A stretch of DNA of 64,000 nucleotides from Maribacter forsetii DSM 18668 (GTDB lineage Bacteria; Bacteroidota; Bacteroidia; Flavobacteriales; Flavobacteriaceae): the NCBI RefSeq assembly GCF_000744105.1, contig NZ_JQLH01000001.1, forward strand, positions 744,001 to 808,000. The letters are read 5' to 3'. The position numbers and the translations under genes were made by a program. Under the pieces are notes generated by a model. It had not been told where the DNA came from and ran no database searches. It saw nothing but the letters and a program-made list of their open reading frames with translations. This document shows, piece by piece, positions 25,075-33,645 of this stretch. Numbering within the stretch: position 1 is the first letter of the stretch; every line of letters begins with the position of its first letter.

Positions 25075-27870
25075 ATGAAGCCGTATTATTACATTTTTCT
25101 TTTGTATTCTTTATTTGTTTCTGCTCAAGAAATATCTCCTATTCAAAATTATACTCCTATTGAATATAATGCCGGTAATCAAAATTGGAATTTAAACCAG
25201 TCAGAAGATCAAACTATATATGTTGCAAATAATAGTGGCTTGTTAGCATTTAATGGCACTACTTGGCAATTATATCAGGCTCCTTTTGGTACTCCTGTTA
25301 AATCTGTAAAATCCATTGGAAGCAAAATTTACACTGGAGGTTACATGGAATTCGGCTTTTGGGAAAAGGATGATTTAGGGGTTTTAAATTATAGTTCGTT
25401 ATCCTCTAAATTAAATGAGCCATTAATTGACGATGAAGACTTTTGGAATATTACTCAGTTTAAAGATTGGGTTTTGTTTCAATCTTTAGATAGGATTTAT
25501 ATATATAATTCTAAAACAGGCTATTTTGTAATATTAAATGCAAAAAACACAAGAGCAAAAATTTTTGAAGTTGGGGGAAAGGTCTATTTTCAAATAAAAG
25601 ATAAAGGTTTTTTTACATTAGAAAATGGCAAACCACTCTTGGTTTCCGATGATTTTATCTTTAAAAATAATAATATTGTTGGTGCATTTCCATTTGGAGA
25701 TAATATGTTAGTTATTACTGAGAATGGAGCGTTTTTATACCTGAAAGATGGTCATCTTGAAAAATGGGAGATTAAATCAGAGATAGATTTGTCATCAGTG
25801 AAAGTTTACAGTTCTCTGATTTTAAATGATGGGACTTTTGTTTTGGGAACTATTTCAAAAGGTATTTATCATTTAGATAAGGACGGAAAAATAGTTGAAC
25901 ATATAAATCAAGAAAAAGGGCTTAATAATAATACGGTCCTTTCCTTATTTCAAGATGATGATCATAACTTATGGCTGGGTCTGGATAATGGGTTAAGTGT
26001 GTTAAATCTAGATTCTCCGTTTAAAGAGTATATAGATCATGTAGGGGCTCTAGGAGTGGTTTATACTGCAAAGAAAATGAATAATGTTTTGTATTTAGGT
26101 ACAAATCAAGGACTGTTTTATAAAAGTGACGAGGAGGAAGACTTTAAACTAGTTAAAGGTACGGAAGGTCAGGTATGGATTTTAAAAGAAATTAACGGTA
26201 CTTTGTTTTGTGGGCATCACAAAGGTACCTACGTTGTTGAAAATGATACCGCTACCCTTATTTCAGATTATCCAGGCACTTGGGATATTCAACCTATAAA
26301 AACAAATTCAGAGTTACTAATTCAAGGTAATTACAAAGGGTTGAGTATTCTTGAATTTAAAAACGGAGCATGGAAATACCGAAATAATATAAAGGGATTT
26401 GATAGCTCAAGTAGATTTTTTGAGTTTGTGGATAATCATCGAATATTAGTTAACCACGATTATAAAGGTGTTTTTTACATAAAGGTAGATGTAACATATA
26501 CATCAGCTTTAGATGTCAAGCAAATTGAATCGAAAGGTAACGGATCAAGCTTGTTGAGATATAACAACGATATAGTATATTCAACTATAAACGGTGTTTT
26601 CAAATTTAGGGCTAAGGAGAATAACTTTGTTTTAGATACATTGTTGACCAGTAAATTTTTCAATAAAAACGAAAGTATTCTAGGGGTATTAAAATCTACC
26701 AATGATTTTGAGAGGTTATGGGGTTTTACAGATGATAATATTATTAGTGTTTCTACAGGGCATTTAAGTGAAGAACCAGAAAGTATTAAAATATCTATTC
26801 CCAATTTTTTTAGAAGAAGTATGGGAGTTCTTGGTTTTGAATCTGTAGTTCATTTAGAAAATGAATTGTATTTAATTGGAATTTCTAATGGTTACGTCAC
26901 TTTAAATCTTAGTAATGTTAAAAAGCGAGATTATAATATCAATCTTAACAGTGTTTCACGTAAGTCTTATGATGCTCCAAGTGTTCCTGTCGCCTTTAAA
27001 GACAATGACAAGTATTCATATGATCAAAATAGTTTAAGCTTCAATTATAACATTACATCATATGATAAATTCACTGAGGTTTATTACCAGTATAGATTAG
27101 ACGGTTTATACAATGATTGGAGTAATTGGGATACTGGGTCAGAAGTTTCTTTTAATAATTTACCTTATGGTTCCTATGAATTTGAGGTTAGAGGAAAAGT
27201 AGGTAATGAATTAACCAAAAATACATCTTCATATAGGTTTGTTATAGAAAGACCATGGTACATCTCTTACTGGGCGCTGTTGGGTTATATAATATTAGGT
27301 GCTTTCCTAGCTGTTTTAATTCATAAGATGTACAAGGATTATTACAAGAAACAGCAAAGGAACCTTGTCAAGGAGAATAATAAGAGGTTGAAACGTAAAA
27401 AGCTGAAAAATCAAAGAAAGATAGTTCAAATAAAAAATGAACAGCTGCAAGAACTTGTAGAAAGTAAAAATAGAGAACTAGCTATTTCTACAATGAGTAT
27501 TATAAAAAAGAATGAGTTTTTGAATACTATCAAAGAAAAGTTGAAAGATAGTAGTGATATTCCACTGATAAAATCAGTAATTAAAACAATAGATAGTAAT
27601 ATTAACAATGCAGATGACTGGAATTTTTTTGAAAGTGCATTTAATAATGCAGATAAAGATTTTCTGAAAAAGGTGAAAGAAAAGCATTCTGAGTTATCTG
27701 CTAATGATTTAAAATTATGTGCATATTTGAGATTAAACCTGTCTTCTAAAGAAATTGCACCTCTTTTAAATATATCGGTCAGAAGTGTTGAAGTGAAACG
27801 ATACCGCCTGCGTAAAAAAATGAATCTTGCGCACGAAATTGGATTAACAGACTATATCATTAATTTGTAA
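25075..27870 (+). CDS. Membrane sensor-regulator: beta-propeller, Y_Y_Y domain, LuxR HTH
   Basis: This 931-residue protein starts at ATG 25075 with signal-like MKPYYYIFLLYSLFVSAQ. A two-component-regulator beta-propeller covers roughly residues 30-620, with repeat phrases such as LFQDDDHNLWLGLDNGLSVL. A Y_Y_Y (triple tyrosine) domain follows (about 640-720), then one membrane helix around 730-750, a basic coiled coil, and a C-terminal LuxR-type helix-turn-helix with LSSKEIAPLLNISVRSVEVKRYRLRKKM. There is no histidine kinase or receiver domain. This architecture senses a periplasmic ligand and binds DNA directly, like the hybrid sensors that control polysaccharide use in Bacteroidota. The downstream GH16 glucanase is the obvious candidate target. 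The ligand is not known from the sequence. Confidence 0.85.
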   Translation: MKPYYYIFLLYSLFVSAQEISPIQNYTPIEYNAGNQNWNLNQSEDQTIYVANNSGLLAFNGTTWQLYQAPFGTPVKSVKSIGSKIYTGGYMEFGFWEKDDLGVLNYSSLSSKLNEPLIDDEDFWNITQFKDWVLFQSLDRIYIYNSKTGYFVILNAKNTRAKIFEVGGKVYFQIKDKGFFTLENGKPLLVSDDFIFKNNNIVGAFPFGDNMLVITENGAFLYLKDGHLEKWEIKSEIDLSSVKVYSSLILNDGTFVLGTISKGIYHLDKDGKIVEHINQEKGLNNNTVLSLFQDDDHNLWLGLDNGLSVLNLDSPFKEYIDHVGALGVVYTAKKMNNVLYLGTNQGLFYKSDEEEDFKLVKGTEGQVWILKEINGTLFCGHHKGTYVVENDTATLISDYPGTWDIQPIKTNSELLIQGNYKGLSILEFKNGAWKYRNNIKGFDSSSRFFEFVDNHRILVNHDYKGVFYIKVDVTYTSALDVKQIESKGNGSSLLRYNNDIVYSTINGVFKFRAKENNFVLDTLLTSKFFNKNESILGVLKSTNDFERLWGFTDDNIISVSTGHLSEEPESIKISIPNFFRRSMGVLGFESVVHLENELYLIGISNGYVTLNLSNVKKRDYNINLNSVSRKSYDAPSVPVAFKDNDKYSYDQNSLSFNYNITSYDKFTEVYYQYRLDGLYNDWSNWDTGSEVSFNNLPYGSYEFEVRGKVGNELTKNTSSYRFVIERPWYISYWALLGYIILGAFLAVLIHKMYKDYYKKQQRNLVKENNKRLKRKKLKNQRKIVQIKNEQLQELVESKNRELAISTMSIIKKNEFLNTIKEKLKDSSDIPLIKSVIKTIDSNINNADDWNFFESAFNNADKDFLKKVKEKHSELSANDLKLCAYLRLNLSSKEIAPLLNISVRSVEVKRYRLRKKMNLAHEIGLTDYIINL

Positions 27871-27874
27871 TCTC

Positions 27875-28107
27875 CACTACAATATTCAAAACCACCACAA
27901 CATTACCACAACAATAGCTGTTTTTATGTATTTGTAGTGTTAGTTTTATTGCTGATTTTAAGTTGATAATTCACGACTTTGGTTATCATAATCTCTTTTT
28001 TGAGCCATTTATTTTGTATTGTATGTTTTTTGTAGTGGTAAAAATTTACAATTTGATAATTGCATATTGTAAATTGCATAAGCGATTATTTTAATTTTAA
28101 CACTACA
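27875..28107. promoter_or_regulatory. Upstream region of the glucanase gene with repeated TTGTAGTG
   Basis: The 299 bases between the regulator and the glucanase contain no gene. The octamer TTGTAGTG occurs at 27932-27939 and 28030-28037, and its complement CACTACAA at 27875-27882, with a seven-base match CACTACA at 28101-28107. An inverted repeat CAATTT...AAATTG lies around 28050-28077. These are candidate binding sites for the LuxR-type regulator encoded upstream; this is inference. Confidence 0.45.
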
Positions 28108-28169
28108 TAGTTAGTTGGTGTTACGTTTAGATAAATTGTAAATCAAATAATTAACTCAAAAAATTAACT

Positions 28170-30254
28170 ATGAAAAAATTAAAGTACATCATGGTGTCGG
28201 TATTTGCAGTAATGATGAGCTGCGATGGTGATGACATTGATATTCCAGAATCGGTTACGCCTTCTAATCTTACGGTTAGTGCTCAGAACATGGGCGAAGG
28301 TGTATTCGACTTTACAGCATCAGCAACAAATGCTAATTATTATCATTATGATTTTGGTGATGGCACAAGTGCTCTGGAAACTTCTGGGGCAACTTCAAAA
28401 ACCTATGAAGAAATAGGTGATAATACATATACTGTAACTATTACTGCGGGTTCAACTGAAGGTAAAAAGATATCTGAGACTTTAGAGGTTTCTGTTTCAT
28501 TAGCTTTTACCGATACTGAAACGGTAACTTTTTTAACTAACGATAGCTCAAAAACTTGGTTTTTAGCGGCATCTCAACAGGGTCACTTAGGACTTGGACC
28601 TGCTAGAGAAGGTATTGATGGCGATTGGTGGTATCCTAAATGGTATTCCGCTGCTGCATTTGAAAAATGTGGAACGGAAGATTCTGATTGTCTTTGTGAT
28701 GATGAACTTACATTTTCAGTAAATGCGACTGGCGGTTTAGTTTACAGTTTGGATAATAAAGGTCAAACATATTTTAATGTAGGTCATAAAGCTATTGTTG
28801 GCGGAGGTGAGGATATTGATTTTTGTTATGATTTTGATACTTCAGGTGAAAAAGCAGTTCAGCTTTCTGAAGTAGAAGGAAATGTTCCCGAGGGTGAGAC
28901 AACTGGAATACAAATGACATTTTCTGATGGAGGTTTCATGGGGTACTATGTAGGTTCTTCTGTATATGAAATACTATCTATAAGCGAGGATTTCTTATAT
29001 GTAAGAACATATGATACGGAGAATGCTGATTTAGCGTGGTATCATAAATTTACTTCTGATGTTGCTGTTGATGGTGGAGACGAAAGTCTTGAAACCATTT
29101 ATACCAATTTAGTTTGGTCAGATGAATTTGATGTTGATGGTGCACCAAATGCTGCCAATTGGGGTTATGACCTTGGCGCAGGTGGCTGGGGTAATGGTGA
29201 GGCTCAAACATATACAGATGCAGCTGAAAACGTTAAAGTTGAAGACGGTGTTTTAAAAATTACCGCTATAGCTGGTGAGGGAGAAGCAGCTGTTCACTAT
29301 TTTGATGAAATGACATTAGTCGATGGAAGTGGTGCTACGCAAACTTTAGAAGATTTTGAAGGTGCGGCCCCTGTTTTTACTGGTTTTGGTGGTGTTGGTA
29401 CTGCAGTTATTGCAAATCCGGATCCTACGGGAGAGAATACTAGTGCTAATGTTGCAGAATCTACTAAAGCTTTAGGTGCAGAGACATGGGCGGGTTCTTT
29501 CTTTGATTTGTCTGGACCGGTTGATCTTGTTACATATCCTAGTATTAGTTTAAAAACATGGTCGCCTGCAGCTGGAGCCAATATAATTTTGAAACTTGAG
29601 AATCAAGCTAATGCTGATGAGAATGTTGAGGTAAGTGTAAATTCAACTGTTGCAAATGCCTGGGAAACACTAACATTTGATTTCACCGGTGTTCCTGTTG
29701 GTACTTATGACCGAGTTGTGTTGTTTTTTGATTTTGGTGTTTCTCCTTCTGGCGGAATCACTTCGGGTCGTATTAAATCTGAAAACTTATACGAGTTTAC
29801 TTATGGTAGAGTTGAGATAAGAGCTAAACTTCCATCAGCTGGTGGTACTTGGCCTGCATTATGGGCTTTGGGTGCTAATTTTGATGAAGTTGGTTGGCCT
29901 ACGGCTGGAGAGATAGATATTATGGAACATGTTGGTAATAATAACAATACTATTAGTAGTGCATTACATTATCCTGGTAATTCTGCAGGTAATGCCGTAG
30001 TAGGATCTACGCCAGTGGAAAATGCAACTTCTGAGTTTCATAATTATACTGTAGAGTGGACACCTGATAGTATTAAGTTTGTTGTAGATGATCAGTTAGT
30101 ACATAACAGTTTTGTGAACAATGCTACAACACCATTCAATGCTGATTTCTTTTTAATAATGAATGTCGCTATGGGCGGTACACTAGGTGGTACTATCGAT
30201 GCGGCTTTTACAGAAGATACTATGGAAGTAGATTATGTAAGAGTTTATCAATAA
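28170..30254 (+). CDS. GH16 family glucanase lipoprotein with PKD and inserted module
   Basis: This 694-residue surface enzyme has a lipoprotein signal (MMSC, Cys19 region), a PKD-like domain (about 30-112) and a beta domain that often accompanies flavobacterial glucanases (about 115-300). The glycoside hydrolase family 16 catalytic domain starts at LVWSDEFD (314-321). The catalytic motif is E581-I-D583-I-M-E586, preceded by WPALWALG, as in laminarinases and other beta-1,3/1,4-glucanases. About 155 residues (372-528) that do not belong to GH16 are inserted between the early strand VLKITA and ITSGR (530-534). They resemble a carbohydrate-binding-like module, with its apparent last strand HYFDEMTLV placed first. 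Laminarin is the most likely substrate, but the sequence does not prove it. Expression is likely under the upstream sensor-regulator. Confidence 0.85.
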   Translation: MKKLKYIMVSVFAVMMSCDGDDIDIPESVTPSNLTVSAQNMGEGVFDFTASATNANYYHYDFGDGTSALETSGATSKTYEEIGDNTYTVTITAGSTEGKKISETLEVSVSLAFTDTETVTFLTNDSSKTWFLAASQQGHLGLGPAREGIDGDWWYPKWYSAAAFEKCGTEDSDCLCDDELTFSVNATGGLVYSLDNKGQTYFNVGHKAIVGGGEDIDFCYDFDTSGEKAVQLSEVEGNVPEGETTGIQMTFSDGGFMGYYVGSSVYEILSISEDFLYVRTYDTENADLAWYHKFTSDVAVDGGDESLETIYTNLVWSDEFDVDGAPNAANWGYDLGAGGWGNGEAQTYTDAAENVKVEDGVLKITAIAGEGEAAVHYFDEMTLVDGSGATQTLEDFEGAAPVFTGFGGVGTAVIANPDPTGENTSANVAESTKALGAETWAGSFFDLSGPVDLVTYPSISLKTWSPAAGANIILKLENQANADENVEVSVNSTVANAWETLTFDFTGVPVGTYDRVVLFFDFGVSPSGGITSGRIKSENLYEFTYGRVEIRAKLPSAGGTWPALWALGANFDEVGWPTAGEIDIMEHVGNNNNTISSALHYPGNSAGNAVVGSTPVENATSEFHNYTVEWTPDSIKFVVDDQLVHNSFVNNATTPFNADFFLIMNVAMGGTLGGTIDAAFTEDTMEVDYVRVYQ

Positions 30255-30271
30255 TAACATTTGGTTTATAT

Positions 30272-30306
30272 AAAGGGCTGTTGATTTCTAAATCAACAGC
30301 CCTTTT
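30272..30306 (+). terminator. Terminator of the glucanase gene
   Basis: A stem of thirteen pairs (GGGCTGTTGATTT with AAATCAACAGCCC) is extended by A-T pairs and followed by TTTTG. It starts 18 bases after the stop codon. Confidence 0.85.
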
Positions 30307-30366
30307 GTTTTTCTTTAATAATTTTAGAAGAATTGTAAGATTAAATATTACATGAATTGATAATAA

Positions 30367-30398
30367 AAAAAATGCCCCTTGAATAAGGGGCATTTTTT
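30367..30398. terminator. Bidirectional terminator
   Basis: AAAATGCCCCTT pairs with AAGGGGCATTTT around a gaat loop, with A-rich and T-rich flanks on both sides. It lies 42 bases downstream of a minus-strand 40-codon ORF, for which it would be the terminator. Confidence 0.75.
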
Positions 30399-30439
30399 TT
30401 AAAGTAATTTTTTCTCAATAAGGATTTGGTATTAAAAGA

Positions 30440-30562
30440 TTAGACAATCCCCAAAAGGGCTAAAAAAGCTCCTACTACAACTACAGCTAAAAATGCATGC
30501 ATTGCAATAACAAGCACGGAGAGATAAGTTTCTACTCCGGTTTTAAATGATAAATTGTTCAT
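30440..30562 (-). CDS. Possible 40-aa small membrane protein
   Basis: ATG at 30562, TAA at 30440-30442. The peptide begins MNNLSFKTGVETYLSVLVIAM and continues HAFLAVVVVGAFLALLGIV: a short polar start and one long hydrophobic helix. A GGTAATGTT stretch precedes the ATG, and a strong terminator (30367-30398) follows in the same direction, so it could be a real transcription unit. Two TAACTTTA sequences upstream resemble -7 boxes except for the last base. A second small membrane ORF of similar plan lies upstream at 30797-30928. No family is recognised. Confidence 0.5.
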   Translation of the reverse strand: MNNLSFKTGVETYLSVLVIAMHAFLAVVVVGAFLALLGIV

Positions 30563-30796
30563 AACATTACCTACTTTAAAGTTACATTACTAAAGTTAGT
30601 TGAATTAAGCAACAATTCCATAGAAAAAGTTGTAAAACTCTCTTAAATAGATGTAAAATCCTACATTCTTGTGGTATAGGTTTTTTAAAATATGTATTTC
30701 AGCCTAGAAAATGGTATCTCGTCGATATCTGAATTACAGCACTTTAGAGTTTTATATCACAATTTGTAGCTTTCGTAAGTATTATTATGATGAAAT

Positions 30797-30928
30797 CTAT
30801 TTAATAAGATTCAACCAATCTGCTATGCCTGCCAAGGGTACAGATAAAAGTATTATTACCAAGCAGGTAACCATTAATTTAAGAAATCCATTGAGTATTT
30901 TAACTCCTGAAGTTAGTTCTTGTTCCAT
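30797..30928 (-). CDS. Possible 43-aa small membrane protein
   Basis: ATG at 30928 (an in-frame ATG at 30934 would add two residues), TAG at 30797-30799. The peptide begins MEQELTSGVKILNGFLKLM and continues VTCLVIILLSVPLAGIADWLNLIK. Like the ORF at 30440-30562 it has a short polar head and one hydrophobic helix, and both contain a TGV or SGV step at positions 7-9. An overlapping plus-strand frame (30711-30986) is judged less likely. Whether the two ORFs are diverged duplicates cannot be decided by eye. Confidence 0.45.
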   Translation of the reverse strand: MEQELTSGVKILNGFLKLMVTCLVIILLSVPLAGIADWLNLIK

Positions 30929-31109
30929 AATCATTATTCTATTGTTCTGTTTTCAATATGGTAGATCTTACCTAAAGTGCTGTTAAATAGAAGGGTAAAA
31001 TCGATTAACGTATAGAAAGTATCTGTGTAAAGTATGTTTTCTATACAATAACTAACAGTTGTGAAAATGGTTTATTAAATAATACAGAAGGTGGTTAATT
31101 GAATATAAT

Positions 31110-32357
31110 TCAATTATTTGATATTAAAACTGCATTTAATTTAGAAACAATACGTTCGGTGGCACCAGCTTTTTCTTTGATGTAGCCTGTGTTTATAAGA
31201 CCGATTTTTAACCTGTAGTCAATATCTTCAAAGCACTTATCTGCATGCTCTTGGAATTCATTTTTATTCTTTATAGAAATGACACCGCCTAGTTGTACCA
31301 ATTCTTCTGCCTCGGCAAATCCATCATACTGCGGACCTATAATAACCGGGATACCGAAGACGGCTGGTTCTAATGTATTGTGTAACCCTGTAGCAAAACC
31401 GCCACCTACATATGCGATGTCGGCATAGCTATATACTTTGGTCAAAATACCTATGGTGTCAATGACAAGTACATCATATTCAGCTAAAGTTGAATTCTCC
31501 ATTTCTGTATAGCGTATTACTTTTTTATCAATAGCTGCTATTATCTCTTCAATATGATTATCCTTGATGGCGTGCGGAGCTATCACAAATTTTATTGGCT
31601 GAACGTTTTTATTGATATAGTCTATGATAATTTTTTCGTCCTCTGCCCATGTGCTTCCTGCAACAAAGCAGTACTTATCATTTTTAAAGCGGGTCATGAA
31701 ATCTAATTTGTTGTCACGCTCTACTATTTCACTTACTCTATCAAAACGAGTATCTCCGGCAATGGTTACATTAGTATAGTCAACGGAATTTAATAATGAT
31801 TTTGATTTTTCGTTTTGCACAAAAAAGTGCGAGAAGTTATTTAATGCGTTGCGCATAAAACCACCATACCACTTAAAGTAAATTTGCTTTTCTTTAAATA
31901 ATGCTGAAATTAAATAGGTGGGTGTATTGGCCTTTTTTAAGGCATATAAGTAATTAGGCCATATTTCATACTTTATAAAGATGGCAATATCTGGGTGTGC
32001 GGCTGTCAAAAAGGACTTTACTTTCCGCTTTGTATCCATTGGTAAGTAGCAAATAACATCAGCTATTTTGCTATTCTTTTTTACTTCGTATCCTGAAGGA
32101 GAAAAAAAAGTAAGTACTATTTTATGTGTAGGATGATGAATTTTTAATTGTTCAATAACAGGCAAACCTTGTTCATACTCGCCTAAAGATGCTGCATGTA
32201 TCCAAATAACGCTGTCTTCTTTTGAAATAGATTGCTTAATAAGCGAAATAGTTTCATTTCTGCCCTTTACAAATAGCGATAGTTTTGAATTCACCAATGC
32301 CAATACCTTTAAAATGGCAGATACGCTTATGACAAGAAGATTATAGAGAAAGTTCAA
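31110..32357 (-). CDS. waaA: 3-deoxy-D-manno-octulosonic acid (Kdo) transferase
   Basis: This 415-residue GT30 family enzyme adds Kdo to lipid A precursor at the cytoplasmic face of the inner membrane, an essential step of lipopolysaccharide core synthesis. Seen here are an N-terminal hydrophobic helix, the acceptor-side motif WIHAASLGEYEQG with its catalytic-type Glu, GDTRFDRV in the middle, VIAPHAIKDNH in the second Rossmann domain and the nucleotide-sugar site AYVGGGFATGLHNTLEPAVFG. The length is normal for the family. It is a single minus-strand gene divergent from the DegT aminotransferase gene. Confidence 0.93.
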   Translation of the reverse strand: MNFLYNLLVISVSAILKVLALVNSKLSLFVKGRNETISLIKQSISKEDSVIWIHAASLGEYEQGLPVIEQLKIHHPTHKIVLTFFSPSGYEVKKNSKIADVICYLPMDTKRKVKSFLTAAHPDIAIFIKYEIWPNYLYALKKANTPTYLISALFKEKQIYFKWYGGFMRNALNNFSHFFVQNEKSKSLLNSVDYTNVTIAGDTRFDRVSEIVERDNKLDFMTRFKNDKYCFVAGSTWAEDEKIIIDYINKNVQPIKFVIAPHAIKDNHIEEIIAAIDKKVIRYTEMENSTLAEYDVLVIDTIGILTKVYSYADIAYVGGGFATGLHNTLEPAVFGIPVIIGPQYDGFAEAEELVQLGGVISIKNKNEFQEHADKCFEDIDYRLKIGLINTGYIKEKAGATERIVSKLNAVLISNN

Positions 32358-32414
32358 ACAGATGCTTTTAGGCTAAATTACGTTTCTTCCATAAAATTAG
32401 TGTCGTCTGTTTCG

Positions 32415-32422
32415 TATTTTTG
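32415..32422 (+). promoter_or_regulatory. -7 box before the DegT gene
   Basis: TATTTTTG fits TAnnTTTG and lies 25 bases before the ATG at 32447. No good -33 TTG is seen. Confidence 0.4.
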
Positions 32423-32446
32423 TATGACTTCATGTAATTACAACAG

Positions 32447-33601
32447 ATGAAAAAGATACAAATGGTAGACCTAGGTGGTCAATACCAAGAAATTAAAGAT
32501 CAAGTAAATACTTCTATAACTCAAATTTTAGAAACGTCGGCATTTATAAACGGGCCAGAGGTTCATGCTTTTCAGAAGGAGCTAGAAGACTATCTTCAGG
32601 TTAAACATGTAATACCATGTGCCAATGGTACCGATGCTTTGCAAATAGCTATGATGGGTTTAGGTTTGAAGCCTGGTGATGAGGTTATTACAGCAGATTT
32701 TACTTTTGCCGCTACAGTAGAGGTTATTGCATTGTTACAACTTACTCCGGTTTTGGTTGATGTCTATCCAGATACGTTCAACATTGATATAGAAGCTATA
32801 GAAAAAGCAATAACACCAAAAACTAAGGCTATAGTTCCTGTTCATTTATTCGGTCAATGTGCCAATATGGATGCTATTCTTGAGTTGGCAAAAAAACATG
32901 ATTTGTTCGTTATTGAAGATAATGCTCAGGCAATTGGAGCTAAATATCTTTCAAAAGATGGTACAAAGCATATGGCTGGTAGTATGGGTAATGTAGGTGC
33001 AACATCTTTCTTTCCTTCTAAAAATTTAGGGTGTTATGGAGATGGTGGAGCAATTTTCACCAATGATGATGAACTAGCTCATACTTTAAGAGGTATTGTT
33101 AATCATGGTATGTACGAGCGTTACCACCATGATGTAGTTGGCGTAAATTCAAGATTAGATTCTATACAAGCTGCAGTGTTGAGAGCAAAATTACCCAAGC
33201 TAGATGGTTATTGTAATGCAAGAAGAAATGCCGCTCGTGCGTATTCAAAAGCCTTTGAGGGTCAGGAAAATATCATTACTCCGGTAACGGTGAATAATTG
33301 TGAGGGTATTTGCGATGTGTGCGATTGTCATGTTTTTCATCAATATACGTTGAGAATTACAAATGGTAAAAGAGATGAGCTAGCACAATTTCTTGCTGAG
33401 AATAAAGTTCCTTTTGGTGTCTACTACCCAATTCCGCTACATAAGCAGAAAGCTTATCTGGATGATCGATATAAGGAAGAAGATTTTCCTGTAACCAATC
33501 AATTGGTAACAGAAGTACTGTCTTTACCGATGCATACAGAATTAGATGAAGAACAGATTAACTACATAACTGAGTTAATTATCGGATTTGTAAACGGGTA
33601 G
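32447..33601 (+). CDS. DegT/DnrJ/EryC1/StrS family sugar aminotransferase
   Basis: This 384-residue PLP-dependent enzyme transfers an amino group to a nucleotide-linked keto sugar for cell-surface polysaccharide synthesis. Seen are the N-terminal VDLGGQYQEIK, CANGTDALQIA (PLP phosphate contacts), EDNAQAIGA with its Asp, SFFPSKNLG with the internal-aldimine Lys at about 192, and GVNSRLDSIQAAVLRAKL. A Cys cluster CEGICDVCDC near residue 285 is unusual for the family, although it occurs in some Bacteroidota members. It lies in a surface-sugar neighbourhood with galE 44 bases downstream, and waaA divergent. The exact sugar is unknown. Confidence 0.9.
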   Translation: MKKIQMVDLGGQYQEIKDQVNTSITQILETSAFINGPEVHAFQKELEDYLQVKHVIPCANGTDALQIAMMGLGLKPGDEVITADFTFAATVEVIALLQLTPVLVDVYPDTFNIDIEAIEKAITPKTKAIVPVHLFGQCANMDAILELAKKHDLFVIEDNAQAIGAKYLSKDGTKHMAGSMGNVGATSFFPSKNLGCYGDGGAIFTNDDELAHTLRGIVNHGMYERYHHDVVGVNSRLDSIQAAVLRAKLPKLDGYCNARRNAARAYSKAFEGQENIITPVTVNNCEGICDVCDCHVFHQYTLRITNGKRDELAQFLAENKVPFGVYYPIPLHKQKAYLDDRYKEEDFPVTNQLVTEVLSLPMHTELDEEQINYITELIIGFVNG

Positions 33602-33645
33602 TGGTGTAGTTTTTTAAATTTGATAACAATCAAACAGCATTGTAA

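Noticed and set aside
30711..30986. Plus-strand frame of 91 codons after the glucanase
   Set aside because: Composition is not protein-like, there is no promoter or homologue-like motif, and the minus strand carries a better-looking small membrane ORF in the same place.
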